Shown piece by piece: positions 1 through 9,820 of a DNA stretch of 64,000 nt. The notes under the pieces were generated by a model, which ran no database searches, was not told the origin of the DNA, and worked only from the letters and a program-made list of their open reading frames with translations. The stretch's first letter is position 1. The number at the start of each line of letters is the position of its first letter. The stretch comes from Castor canadensis (taxonomy: Eukaryota; Chordata; Mammalia; Rodentia; Castoridae), in the NCBI RefSeq assembly GCF_047511655.1, contig NC_133397.1:46762001-46826000 (forward strand). The letters are read 5' to 3'. Position numbers and translations under genes: made by a program.

Positions 1-104
1 TGGCAAGTCATGAGCCCTAAATAAACACATATTGGGATATGTCACGGTAATAAAATTCAGCTGTAGGAGGAGGCAGAGCAAGCTAAAACAAACAAAAAAA
101 AAAA

Positions 105-195
105 GATGGAAGTGTAGCTTAGTGGTAGGGTGCATGCTTAACAAGTGTGAGGTCCTGGGTTCAATCCCCAGCCCCCAAAAATAAACAAACAAAAC
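105..195 (+). repeat. ID-like SINE monomer
   Basis: A tRNA-Ala-like body with A-box (TAGCTTAGTGGTAGGGTGC) and B-box (GGTTCAATCCC) is followed by an A-rich tail. This is a free ID-type monomer and not a tRNA gene, because the acceptor stem does not pair and the tail is A-rich. Confidence 0.88.
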
Positions 196-1214
196 ATCAC
201 CAAATTACCAAAAGATGCCCCCCAAAAGGAGTACTTACTTGGTGTGTGTGAAATCTTAAAGGACTCATCTAAGAGTAGCAGCCAAAACTGGGAGCTTTGT
301 GACTCTTTTTCAGGTGCACGTAGGGAACTATGGGAAGATTGGTTGGTGCTAGAATGAGGTGCCCCTTTGGGCTAGGGCTAGAATGGCTTAGTACTTATGC
401 ATTCTCCAAACCAACCCGAACTCCCTTTTAGGACCAAATACTGCATAGGAGAGAAACTGTTAGAATAAAACATAAAACAGATCAGGCTTTACAGCTGCCA
501 AAAATAGCAAATTAATCAAAGAAACTCCAAATCTGAAAGTTCATCCTCCTGCTGTATTTTCCGTAACAGTACCTCTGTCCAACGTCACATTTAGAAGGCT
601 TGCAATGAGACCACTGGCACCATTATACACTTCAATAATAAAACGCAGTCAACACAGAGGCCATCCCTCCCATCATCAAGTTCCCAGGGAAAAATAAAAT
701 CTAAATATTCAAACCTCATACAAATTAAGTCCAAAGGAACTAATGTCCAAAGTCAAACTCACTTGCCCTTGAGACTTAAACTTCCAAGAAACTAATGTTC
801 AGAATTCATCATCTCCATATTTTTCTTGATCTTCGAGGGTTCTTAAGACTTAAATAGGGTTAGAATTATTTTTAAGTAGCTATGGCTTAGACAGGAAACA
901 ATTCCATTAATTTAATATTGAGTCTCTCATTAAGCTACTTGAGAGTCCAAAAAGTAAATATAACACAAAATTACTATAGCAGTTTTCACACAACCCATCA
1001 ATTTTAACAAAAGCTATTCCCTGGCCTCTCATATAGCTATTCTGGGAAAAATTATGTTCTCAGAGTCTATTAATTAGTGTTGTCAAATTATAGGCCAATG
1101 ACTCTGGCATTAAAAGTGGGAAGGAGAGACATTCTGAGTTTGGGCTTGACCAAAATGGTTGATCTGGCATAAGTTTCTGGAATCCACCACCAGTCAACAT
1201 ATACTTAATTAAAC
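196..1214. other. No recognised feature
   Basis: AT-rich unassigned sequence. I see no open frame of note, no repeat I can name and no RNA gene. Confidence 0.6.
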
Positions 1215-1430
1215 CCCTTTTTTGTGGGGGCGAGGGATGGTACTGGGGTTTAAACTCAGGGCCTATACCTTGAACCACTCCACCAGCCCTTTTTATTTTT
1301 TCTTTTGTGATGGGTTTTTTCAAGATAGCGTCTTGCAATCTATTTGCCCAGGCTGGCTTTGAACTGTGATCCTCCTGATCTCTGCCTCCTGAGTAGCTAG
1401 GATTACAGGCATGAGCCACTGATGACTGCC
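1215..1430 (-). repeat. Dimeric B1-like/ID SINE (linker type A)
   Basis: Read on the minus strand, a B1-like left half is joined through an AAAAACCCATCACAAAA-type linker to an ID-like right half. The right half keeps the B-box relative GTTTAAACTCAGGGCC on the plus strand. Confidence 0.9.
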
Positions 1431-1559
1431 ACATTTGGCACTTTGAATATTTCATTTCTATAGGGAGAATTTACCTAACTTCTCTAAGAGTGGGATTTGA
1501 GATGTTGCTGGCTTCTTTGAAGTTGAAGAAACTTACAGAATTTGAAGACAGTATCAGAC

Positions 1560-1985
1560 AGGATAAGCTGGGTTAAGCTGAAATAACAGACAACCTCAAA
1601 ACAGCAGTGGTTTGAAACAACTACCACTGTTTTTCATTCACACTACACAGTCATTGAGGACTGGCTGGGAGTTCTGACTATACTGTTTTCCCTTAAAAAA
1701 TTGCAGTAATGGAATCACAACAGGTTTTTCCCATGGTTACTATGGTAGGAACAAGCTATACTTCAACTCTTGCACAGAAGTAGGACAAATCTCTTCTGTT
1801 TACATCACTTTTTTTCACATTCCTTTGGCTGAAGCATGTCATATGGCCTTCAAACATCAAAGGCAACCTTGCCTTTGAGCTCCAAGTTCTTGTCCCTTCA
1901 GTGCGGATTAATTTCTGTCTACGAATGTTGCTAGTGAAATATCTTGTGAATCGATAAGTTTGGTCCTTAACCACAACCCACTTCC
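1560..1985. repeat. Ancient interspersed-repeat-like segment, family unassigned
   Basis: The stretch has the order of motifs typical of a widespread old mammalian repeat: a 'taacagacaacctcaaaac...agtggttt' start and a 'tttggctgaagcatgtcatatggcc' block further on. I cannot name the family with certainty. Confidence 0.35.
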
Positions 1986-2002
1986 AGCCATAAAGAGTTT
2001 AA

Positions 2003-2310
2003 GCCAATGTTTCTCAAATTGGTCTCATCAAAAGAATCTCTGGTGCTTATTGAAAGTACTGGTTCTTGGTTGGTGTGGTGGTTCACATCTATAATCCCAG
2101 CACTCAGGAAGATAAGGCAGGAGGATTGCAAATTCAAGACAAGCCTGTCTATATAGAGAGACCTTGTCTCAAAAGAGGAAAAAAAACAAAGGAAAGGGAA
2201 AAAAAAAGAAAAAGAAAAATAGAGTGAACAGGGTGGAATGGTGTAGAATACTTGTTCCTATTCCTGCAGAATTAATTCAATACTTTCGGGATATGGTCCA
2301 AGAATCTTTA
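2003..2310. repeat. MER5-like hAT remnant split by a B1-like SINE
   Basis: The segment 'gtttctcaaattggtc...gtgcttattgaaagtactggttc' and the later 'caagaatcttta' resemble the MER5 group of non-autonomous hAT elements. A B1-like monomer lies inside it. Confidence 0.5.
2068..2220 (+). repeat. B1-like SINE monomer
   Basis: Carries the 7SL-derived block TCACATCTATAATCCCAGCA and an A-rich tail of about 50 nt. There is no ID half, so it is a monomer. Confidence 0.85.
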
Positions 2311-2404
2311 CTTTTATTTTTTATTTTTTTGCCAGTACTGAACTTTGAACTTAGGGCCTTATGCTTGCTAGGCAGGTGCTGTACCACTTGAGCCATGCCC
2401 CCAG
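2310..2404 (-). repeat. ID-like SINE monomer
   Basis: Minus-strand ID body with its T-rich reverse tail at 2310-2330. The signature TTGCTAGGCAGGTGCTGTAC and CACTTGAGCCA is intact on the plus strand. Confidence 0.88.
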
Positions 2405-2617
2405 TCATTTTTGCTTAAACCACTCTACCAGCCCTTTTTTGTGATTTTTTTTTTTTTGAGAAGGATCAGGGTTCAAAGCCAGCCTGGGCAAATAGTACCT
2501 AAGACCCTATCTCAAAAAACAAAAAACAAAAAACCCATCACAAAAAAAAAAAAAAAAAAAAGACTGGTGGAGTGACTCAAGGTGTAGGTCCTGAGATCAA
2601 ATTCTAGTACCACAAAA
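2405..2617 (+). repeat. Dimeric SINE pieces in inverted arrangement
   Basis: A short antisense dimer piece (2405-2452, ACCAGCCCTTTTTTGTGATT) is followed at once by a sense dimer lacking its 5' part (2458-2617). The two can pair through the linker and the start of the ID half. Confidence 0.75.
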
Positions 2618-2972
2618 AAAAAAGGAATGACAGTGGACACATTTCTGAACATGCTTGGCTCAGGGTCATACAGCATCTCTTCAAACAGTTACCATGGTGA
2701 ATATAAATGCTTCTGAGAATGCTGTGCTCAGTATTACACAAGTCAAATTCATTGCATAAAGGAATGAGCTGGAGTGACTCAATGATCTTGGCTTGCTCTT
2801 TGTAAGTTTCTCCAAAAAGTTTTAGCTGAAATGAAAAAAGGACACTTGGATAGTGCATTTAATGTAGGAGTTTGCCCCCCAAAGGTACCCACCCACAGCC
2901 ACCTCATTTAGCAGCTAACAGTGTCAGCATTTGTTCTAATTTCAAAGAAGAGTATATAGTCTACCAAATCAA

Positions 2973-2973
2973 C

Positions 2974-3029
<56 letters not shown>
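2973..3029. repeat. (CT)n microsatellite
   Basis: An almost pure CT run of about 56 bp. It explains the Ser/Leu-rich open frame that crosses it. Confidence 0.97.
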
Positions 3030-3031
<2 letters not shown>

Positions 3032-3537
3032 CCTTCCTATTCTATTTAGGAGAAAAAGGCTTAAAGAAAGACTCTGAGACTATCATATTAGTACTAATCA
3101 TGGCTAACCTGGTGACAAAATCAAATAAGTCTCAATAAATTGTATAATCTTTGTGACTTGTGCAGTCTCATTTTAACATCGAGAATGAAGCAGTTAAACA
3201 TCTAAGTGATCACTTCCAAGACGAGACTATACATAGCATAATATTTTTATTCCCTGCAGATACTTTTCTATTTTTTATTAAAAATTTTTGGTGTTGCTGA
3301 CACATGTTCCATTTAAATGTAATTTTATTTCCTTAGATATTCTTGAATAAAACACAATCTCTCTTGTGCTGTTTCCTGACAGAAGTAATATTCACTGGCA
3401 CTGTTCAATGACATTTCAAGTGTCTGCTGCACCCTCTATTCTTAGATTTATATTTTTCTTCATGAACACATAACATCTTTTTATAGTCCTCTCCACTTTC
3501 ATAGTCAAAGTGGGGAGATAATTCTGATACGTATTTC

Positions 3538-3733
3538 TTTTCTTTTTGGGGAGGGTTACTGGTGTTTGAAATCAGGGCCTCACACTTAGTAGGCAGGCAC
3601 TTTACTGCTTGAGCCACTTCTCCAGCCCTGTTTTTGTGTTGGGTTTTTTGAGATAGGGCCTCTCAAACTATTTGCCTGGGCTGGCCTCAAACAATGAGCC
3701 TCCTGATCTCTGCCTCCAAGTAGTTAGCACCCA
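3538..3733 (-). repeat. Dimeric B1-like/ID SINE (type A)
   Basis: Antisense dimer: ID half at 3550-3625, then a 'gttttttgagatagggcc' linker, then the B1-like half, whose 5' end is truncated around the CCAAGTAGTTAG block. Confidence 0.88.
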
Positions 3734-4012
3734 GCTAAAACCCTTTTTCTTTCTACTGGTTGCCCTTCCTCACTGGAACATGGTCTGTGTCATTTAGTAA
3801 TGAACTTTGCTGGTGGATCTTTATTGGAAGTATCGAATGATAATCTGAAGAGTTATAATATCTCAGTATTTTTTCAGCTCTTTTCTTTTAGTGCCTCCTT
3901 TTGTATATATTTTTTTAAAAAGTTGAGTCCCTATTTTTCCATTGGAGTGCATTTCCCCCTTTAGTAGCTCAGTAAAATTTATAAACATTTTCACAGAATT
4001 TCATTGGAGTTT

Positions 4013-4205
4013 GCCAGGAACTGGTGGCTCACGCCTGTAATCCTAGCTACTCAGGAGGCAGAGATCAGGAGGATTGCAGTTCAAAGCCAGCCCAGGCAAA
4101 TAGTTCATGAGACCCTATCTCAAAAAATCCATCACAAAAATAGGGCTGGTGGAGTGGCTTAAGGTGTAGGCCCTGAGTTCAAACCCCAATACTGAAAAAA
4201 ATTTT
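4013..4205 (+). repeat. Dimeric B1-like/ID SINE (type A) with imperfect TSD
   Basis: A complete dimer: GGTGGCTCACGCCTGTAATC at the left, the ID half at 4144-4195, then an A tail. The flanks TTTCATTGGAGTTT (3999-4012) and TTTCATCAGAGTTT (4206-4219) read as a 14-bp target duplication with two differences. The ID half has an internal deletion (GGTGTAGGCC), seen in several copies here. Confidence 0.93.
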
Positions 4206-4586
4206 TTTCATCAGAGTTTTAAATGGTATCACGGCTCTTCTAGTTTTCAGAATCTTTACACTGGAACGTTCTTGAAAATACCTACAGATTTTTCTGATTT
4301 AAAATATCCCTGAAAAAAATACTCCCAAAATGGTAGTCTGATTGATAGCTTTATTGTTGAGTTTGTTTTTCATTTGTCTGTTTTTCTGATGCCTACTAGA
4401 AGCCTAACATGTGTTCCTGTTGGTGTGGTTCTAAGGCAGTTGTGTATCAGAATCAGATTACTTCACACATCCTCACCTCCTCTGCTACCACGAGGATGTG
4501 TCGTTGCCTCCATTGTCTCTGTTCTGGGTTGTTTCAAGAGCTTCCTAGCTGGTTGGCAGGCCTTAGCCTTCTCTTCCCTATCATCT

Positions 4587-4786
4587 TTTTTTTTTTTTCC
4601 AGCACTGGGGTTTGAACGCAGGGACTCACGCTTGCTAGGTAGGTGCTCTACTGCTTGAGCCATTCCACCAGCCCTTTTTTTTTTCTGAGACCGGGTCTGG
4701 AGCACTATTTGCCCAGGGCTCAATCCTCCTGATCTCTGCCTCCTGAGTAGCTAGGATTACAGATTTAAGTCACCAGTGCCTGGCCC
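4587..4786 (-). repeat. Dimeric B1-like/ID SINE (type A)
   Basis: Antisense dimer with poly-T at 4587-4599, a full ID half and a full B1-like half ending near CCAGTGCCTGGCC. Confidence 0.92.
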
Positions 4787-4809
4787 CTATCATCTTTCTT
4801 AACCAACAG

Positions 4810-5100
4810 CCAGAGTTTTCTTGTTAAAACATAAGCTAAGTCATGTCACCTTGACACATGAATGGTTTCCCACCTTATTCACAGTAAAAGTCAAAGTGTG
4901 TACACTAGCTGACAGGCCCTAAGTGGCCTGACCTGTCTTCCCTATCTGACCTCACCTCCATTCTCCCTCTGCTGTAGCTATTCCACTCCTAGTCATTTCT
5001 TGAATATACTATCATGCTCTCTCCTCAAGAGTGTTCCATCTTTGTCTGGAGGGCTTTCTCCCCATATATCTGCACAACATTGTCCCTCTTCTCTTTAAAG
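4810..5100 (-). repeat. L2 (LINE-2) 3' end remnant
   Basis: The plus strand shows the order of the L2 3' region read antisense: 'taagctaagtcatgtcac', 'ggtttcccacc', 'taaaagtcaaagtg', 'gacaggccctaagtggcctgacc', then 'gagggctttctcccc'. It is diverged, as expected for this old family. Confidence 0.7.
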
Positions 5101-5104
5101 ACTG

Positions 5105-5148
5105 TGTCCAGGTATGGTGGTACACACCTCTGAGCCCAGCACGTGAGA
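5105..5148 (+). repeat. B1-like SINE 5' fragment
   Basis: Only about 40 bp of a B1-like 5' end is visible (CCAGGTATGGTGGTACACAC onward). Confidence 0.5.
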
Positions 5149-5747
5149 TGTTGCTGGAACCTGTGAGGCTCTAGGGAGGTTTCCAAAAGGAGGAGGCCTT
5201 TACCTGGCCCTTGGGCACTGGCTTTGTGATGTTTGCAAAAAAAAAGAATTTTAGGACAATTTAGGTAGAGACCAAGAAAGCATATTAGTAAAGCAAAGCA
5301 AAGGAAAGGACAGTACACACCCAGAAATGAGCACGGACACACCTCAGAGGAGGCACATTGGACTGCTCTAACATCAAGGGTATTTATGATGAAAAAGTGA
5401 GCTGGGGTGTTGACTTAAATTTGCCTGAGGATGAAAGGTCCCCTGTGTTCTGGACACCCAGGACATTCAGTCATTTTTGCTGGTACAGTTTTGCTATCAG
5501 TTGGGCCCAGAGGTATCAAGTCTGGTCAGTTACTAAATTTGGGTCACTATGATACTGATTCCTGTTTTCCATGAGCATCCCTTTAAATAAGGATGGGTTT
5601 CATCTGATGGTCCTTTTAAGCCAGCTGTCCTTTTGTTACCATAGCCCAGGGTCTTTGTCTCCCATTTCAAAAAATGAAAATAAAAAGCAGCAATAACAAA
5701 GTCTTTGTGCAAAGTATTACTTTCTCAAGATTTCCTCTGACTCCATT

Positions 5748-5848
5748 TTATTTTATTTATTTATTATTTGGCTGCCCTGGAGTTTGAACTCAGGACCTCA
5801 CACTTGGAAGGTGGGCACTTTATCACTTGAGTCACTCCAACAGCCCAT
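5748..5848 (-). repeat. ID-like SINE monomer
   Basis: Antisense ID with an ATTT-rich reverse tail and the block GAGTTTGAACTCAGGACCTC. The anticodon-loop region is diverged (TTGGAAGGTGGGC). Confidence 0.85.
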
Positions 5849-6578
5849 CTAATTTTATTTAAAATCCCATCTCCAGCAATCTCTATTCCTTTCCCCTACC
5901 ATTGTTTTGTTGATATAACATTTACCACCTAATACATTTTAAAAGACATATTATTGATTGTCCCCATAGCCACAGAAGCACTTGAATGTAAGTTTCATAG
6001 GGAGTGTATGGCAGAGTCAGACAAAGAGGTAGAATCTGAAGGAATTCACTTGGTTGTTAGCATGAGAGATGAGGAGTGACACATTGGGAACACAGGATAG
6101 GACTGTGAAGTTACAAAGGAGCCTTCAGGAAGCTCAGAGGACTCTGGAGGGCAGGGCGGGCAGGAATGCCAACCTTTCAGGTTTTGTGGCTATCCTCCCA
6201 CTTCTGCTCCTGTGGCAAGGAAGAAGGTGGGGCTGGTTCTTCAGCTGAGCTAAATTGAGACTGCAGGAGTTGCATTTTTATCTGATGACCTCAGAGCGTT
6301 AACATTACTCAATTGAGCTGTCTTCTCTGTCGTCCAGCCTGTCCTAAATTTTCAGTAAGATATCTTGTGTTACCGTTATGGATGTGGGAATATGGGCCTT
6401 CCTCTTCACTCACTTCCTCGCTTTCTTTCTGCGTTCATAAATCCTTTTCCTAAAGATCTATTTCCCCGAGCTTCTAGAGGCTTTCTGTTGAGTCCTAAAT
6501 CCCAAATGAAGCCCAGTTTTATCCTAAGACACAAGTTGAAACACTAACAAACCATTAATTCTGCCAAAGTGAAAACAG
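5849..6578. other. No recognised feature
   Basis: Unassigned sequence of mixed composition. A 60-codon open frame at 6365-6547 has no feature that supports it as a gene. Confidence 0.55.
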
Positions 6579-6816
6579 TGTTGTGGAGTCTGTGATCAGA
6601 AGACATCTCAATACTTGCCCAGCATGGAAGAATCCATGGCAGGACACGTGGGCATGAATGGAGTTTACTAAAAGTTAGGGAAGGGAACTACAAAGAAAAG
6701 CATGGTGAGGCCCAGGTGAAAGCCAGAAGCTGAGAGGTGTTTCTGCTCTTCAGGTGCTTTTAAAACCTACAAAAACCTATGGGAAGGGGAGAGCAAGGAG
6801 CAAGGAGATTCCTACC

Positions 6817-6887
6817 TGTTGGCAATAATGGCGACGATAGGTTTCATTTCTTATTGCACCCTTAAGCTTCTGTTTTCCAGGGTCATG

Positions 6888-6953
<66 letters not shown>

Positions 6954-6978
6954 TCTCCCTCTTTCCCTCCCTCTCTCC

Positions 6979-7013
<35 letters not shown>

Positions 7014-7036
7014 CCCTCTCCCCCCCACACCCGGCA
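6817..7036 (+). mobile_element. ERV LTR copy with internal CT expansion and lost core
   Basis: It starts TGTTGGCAATAATGGCGACG and follows the LTR at 10351-10686 up to 'gggtcatggtt'. It then passes into a long CT tract and resumes at 'ccacacccggcaataa'. The U3 core with CCAAT and TATA boxes and the last ~75 bp of the LTR are missing. Confidence 0.7.
6890..7020. repeat. (CT)n tract inside an LTR
   Basis: About 130 bp of CT with some CCCTCT and CCTT interruptions. The related LTR at 10351-10686 has only a short CT-rich run at the matching place. Confidence 0.95.
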
Positions 7037-7120
7037 ATAAGCATGGCTACTTTAAGATGTAATTTTTTTTCTCTGAGTCCCTAATTTAACCTGCCTCAAA
7101 AGGACAAAATTACAAGAATT

Positions 7121-7754
7121 CACTTTTTGATTATAGAATCTGAAAACACATCATTCCACAAAGTAGAATAGGTGTTCCAAGAAGCCAACTAGAAGGAGGA
7201 TATCTTTCTAGACAGATTGAAAAAAGCAGAAATAAAAGATAAAAACAGTGGGTTTCAAAGTCACTGTCCTTGTGAAGTGGGGGCAGGGAAATAAATAGGA
7301 AAATAATTGACTGGTCAACACCAGGTTGCTTAGGTTAATTTTATTTGTATAAAGATTAAGGCAGGGAGAACTTCATTATGACAATTAAGCTAGTTTATTT
7401 GGGAAATTTGGCTGTCTCTTCCTCCAGGCCCCTTGGAAGTTCAGATAGTTTAGTTTCAGCATGGGTGACTCCATTTTGATTTTTACTTTGGTCTGTTAGG
7501 GCCCAGTGCAAGAGCCTAGTCCCAGACCATGGCCTCCTGCAATTTTCATTTCACAACTGCAACTTCTGTTTTCAGACTGCTAGATTATCCTCCAATTAAT
7601 TGGTACCTGGAACCTGCACCACCATTGCAGTGACATCATTTCGGATATTTTGTGAGGAAAACAGTCTTTTCTATCAAAGTGTGTTGCCATCTTAGCTGCT
7701 TGCAGTTCTGGGTTCTTGTTCACTGAGCTCTGTTTTGGCCCTGAAGTTACTACC
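7121..7754. other. Unassigned, possibly old ERV-derived
   Basis: No element I can name. The phrase 'gcatgggtgactccattttg' at about 7460 is of a kind seen in retroviral LTR or internal sequence, but it is too short to assign. Confidence 0.35.
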
Positions 7755-8332
7755 TGTTAGGAAAAATGCCACTTACAAAGAAAGCTCACAAGAAAAGTCT
7801 CACGACAATAGAGCAAAGTTTAATGGCAGGCCCAAACTGCCAGGCTGGTCTGGGAAAAGATGGCGCAGCAACGAATCTGGGCCAGGTGTAACTTTTATAG
7901 AGGGGGAGGGTAAGGAAGTTAGCACTGCACAGTAGTCTCTGTTAGGGGTGGGGCTGTTTTAGAGCTCGGGATTTTCTGTTCAAGGGCAAGGCTGTCCTTG
8001 AAAGTTTCTCAAGTGAGGTCTGAGGATAAAATGGCCACTGATTTATAAATGGCGACATTATTGTTCTATCACTACCTACCCCACCCCCAAGTTCCAAATG
8101 TAGCATTAGCCAATCTTGAGCAGATTGTCCCCCAAACTCGACCAATCCAAGTAAAGGGGGCAAGGGTCCCACTGCATTAGAAATAAAAATGAGGACCTAT
8201 GGTCTCCTCCTCGTGCTTGCCATGCCTGGGCACACCATTCTATCAAAGTAAATTTTGCCTTGCCAAGACAATTCTCCATTTCTGTGCCTTCAAGTGTGAC
8301 TCTGGTGGTCTTCAGGGGTCTTATTTCTAACA
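7755..8332 (+). mobile_element. Probable solitary ERV LTR (578 bp)
   Basis: It begins TGTTAGGAAA and ends CTTATTTCTAACA, so it has TG...CA ends. A TATA-like ATTAGAAATAAAA lies about 150 bp before the end, with a U5-like TCTGTGCC...GTGACTCTGG stretch after it. I find no matching target duplication, so the borders are provisional. Confidence 0.5.
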
Positions 8333-8356
8333 TGTATCAAGCTTAAAGATACACTA

Positions 8357-8729
8357 TGTAAGGTACTGCCAAATAAAGACCATGCCACGAATGGAAAAGA
8401 AAGATTTATTGGAACCAGACCACAGAGCTCTCACTCTTTTGGGTTCAGAGTGAAGTGGCTTGGCTGAATTGGGTAGTGGGCTTTATAGGAGGGGCCAAGC
8501 CATGGGAGAGGGAGAGAGTCTCTGGTCTCTGATTATCTGCAATCACCAGATGGAACAGGTCGACATGCCTGGCTAGTTGAGTAACTGAAAGTTCCTGAGG
8601 TGTTTTTCAAGCAGAGAAACATGCAGGGAAACAAGCAGGAGAGAAACAAGCAGTCATAAATCAGGGGGTCTGGTTTCAGTGCTAGCCTCGGGACCTTCCG
8701 CCTGCCCCAAGAATACCAGGGACCTAACA
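8357..8729 (-). mobile_element. Solitary ERV LTR, antisense, 5-bp TSD
   Basis: On the plus strand it runs TGTAAGGTACTG ... CCTAACA. CACTA lies directly before it (8352-8356) and directly after it (8730-8734). Read on the minus strand it has a TATA-like CCTATAAAGCCC and an AATAAA signal (TTTATT at about 8403 on plus). At 373 bp with no internal region it is a solo LTR. Confidence 0.85.
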
Positions 8730-8740
8730 CACTAGAAATT

Positions 8741-8954
8741 TAAAAAACGGTGTGCCGTTGGCTCATACCTATAATTCTACCTACTCAGGAGGTAGAGATT
8801 AGGAGGATTACTGTTCAAAAGCAGCCCCAGGCATAGTGCATGAGGACCTATCTTGAAAAAACCCATCACACAGAAAAAAAGCCTTGTGGAATGGCTCAAG
8901 TGGTAAAAGCACCTGCCTACCAAGCATGAGGCCTTGAGTTCAAACCGCCAGTAC
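8741..8954 (+). repeat. Dimeric B1-like/ID SINE (type A)
   Basis: Full dimer with GGCTCATACCTATAATTC in the left half and AGCACCTGCCTACCAAGCAT in the ID half. It stops at CCAGTAC without an A tail because the LTR-like element at 8955 begins there. Confidence 0.9.
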
Positions 8955-9300
8955 TGTTAGAATGAAAAGCATAGTGAGACAAATGGGAGACACAGATGCT
9001 AGAGTGAAAGAGGCATGGAGAGATGGGCGAGCAGAAGGCTGAGTCAGCACAAGCTTTATTCTGGAGAATGAACCTGAGGAGTGGTCTCCAGTAGACCCTC
9101 ACTGGGCAGGAAAATTCTCAATTGGCTCTGACCTTCTCAAGGTAATGGTTTATGGGTAGTGTTTGTCCAAGTGGAGAGAAAGACAAAAAAACAAAGATAC
9201 ATTATATTTAGTGGGGTTCAGGCAGGATCCCACTCCCGCCCCACCTCCCCATTCTCCATTTTCCATTTTCAGAGGCACTCTTCCCCACACTTTGGATAAA
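8955..9300 (-). mobile_element. LTR-like element, antisense; relative of 22300-22676
   Basis: It starts TGTTAGAATG within the end of a SINE. It shares with 22300-22676 the ordered blocks 'ttttattc.ggagaa.gaacctg', 'tctccag' and 'ctgggcaggaaaatt'. The reverse-strand poly(A) signal lies in AGCTTTATTCTGG. The far border is uncertain. Confidence 0.5.
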
Positions 9301-9820
9301 ATCTTGAGCAGGTCTTACACTTTTCAGGTAATGCTCAAGTAGGAAAAAATCTATTCCTTTGTCATTACCCAGAATGCTGTTTCTCATTTGCTGTAGATAT
9401 GACCATAAAAAATTTCCCCACTAAGCATTCTATATGCTACTTTGTTAGCAATTGTTGGGTCTGGAGACCTAAGGCAGATGAGTGAGTGTCCCATCCCCCA
9501 TGGAGGGCACTGTCATTCCTGCATCCCGAGGAGATGGAGGCCTGCATTCCTGCATCCTAAAGGAGAGACACAGATCTGCCACAGGGCTGATGAGCAAAAT
9601 GCTCTCAAGATTGTTTCCCCTCCCCCAATACAGGTGCAAACCAAACCAGTTCACCTGAGAAAGCCCACGAATCCATGGCCATGAGAAAAACCTGCCTAAC
9701 CCAGAGTTAGAACGTCCACAAAAACCCCAACCTTCACTGTGCAGCGAGCCACCGGCTTCCAGGCTCTGCAGCAATTCTCTAGCTGTAGCCTTTCCTTTCT
9801 CCCTAATAAATCCTACTTTA

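Larger units (their letters stand above)
6579..7120 (-). mobile_element. LTR-like element (family shared with 11905-12290), split by another LTR
   Basis: 6579-6816 and about 7060-7100 match, in order, the segment at 11905-12290: 'gtctgtgatca.aagac', 'ttactaaaagttagggaag', 'cctatgggaagg', 'tccctaattt.a.cctgcctca'. The plus strand starts TGTTG, consistent with an antisense LTR. The piece at 6817-7036 interrupts it. Confidence 0.6.

Noticed and set aside
1060-1455. 131-codon minus-strand frame
   Set aside because: Its middle is a dimeric SINE; the 'ACNPSYSGGRDQEDHSSKP' type of peptide recurs wherever this SINE is read in the same frame.
7755-8332. TSD for the LTR-like element
   Set aside because: TG...CA ends are visible, but the flanks (CTACC before, TGTAT after) do not match, so I do not claim a complete LTR.
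8955-9452. Full-length LTR up to the next element
   Set aside because: Similarity to 22300-22676 fades after about 9300 and no matching duplication of AGTAC was found, so only the first part is called.
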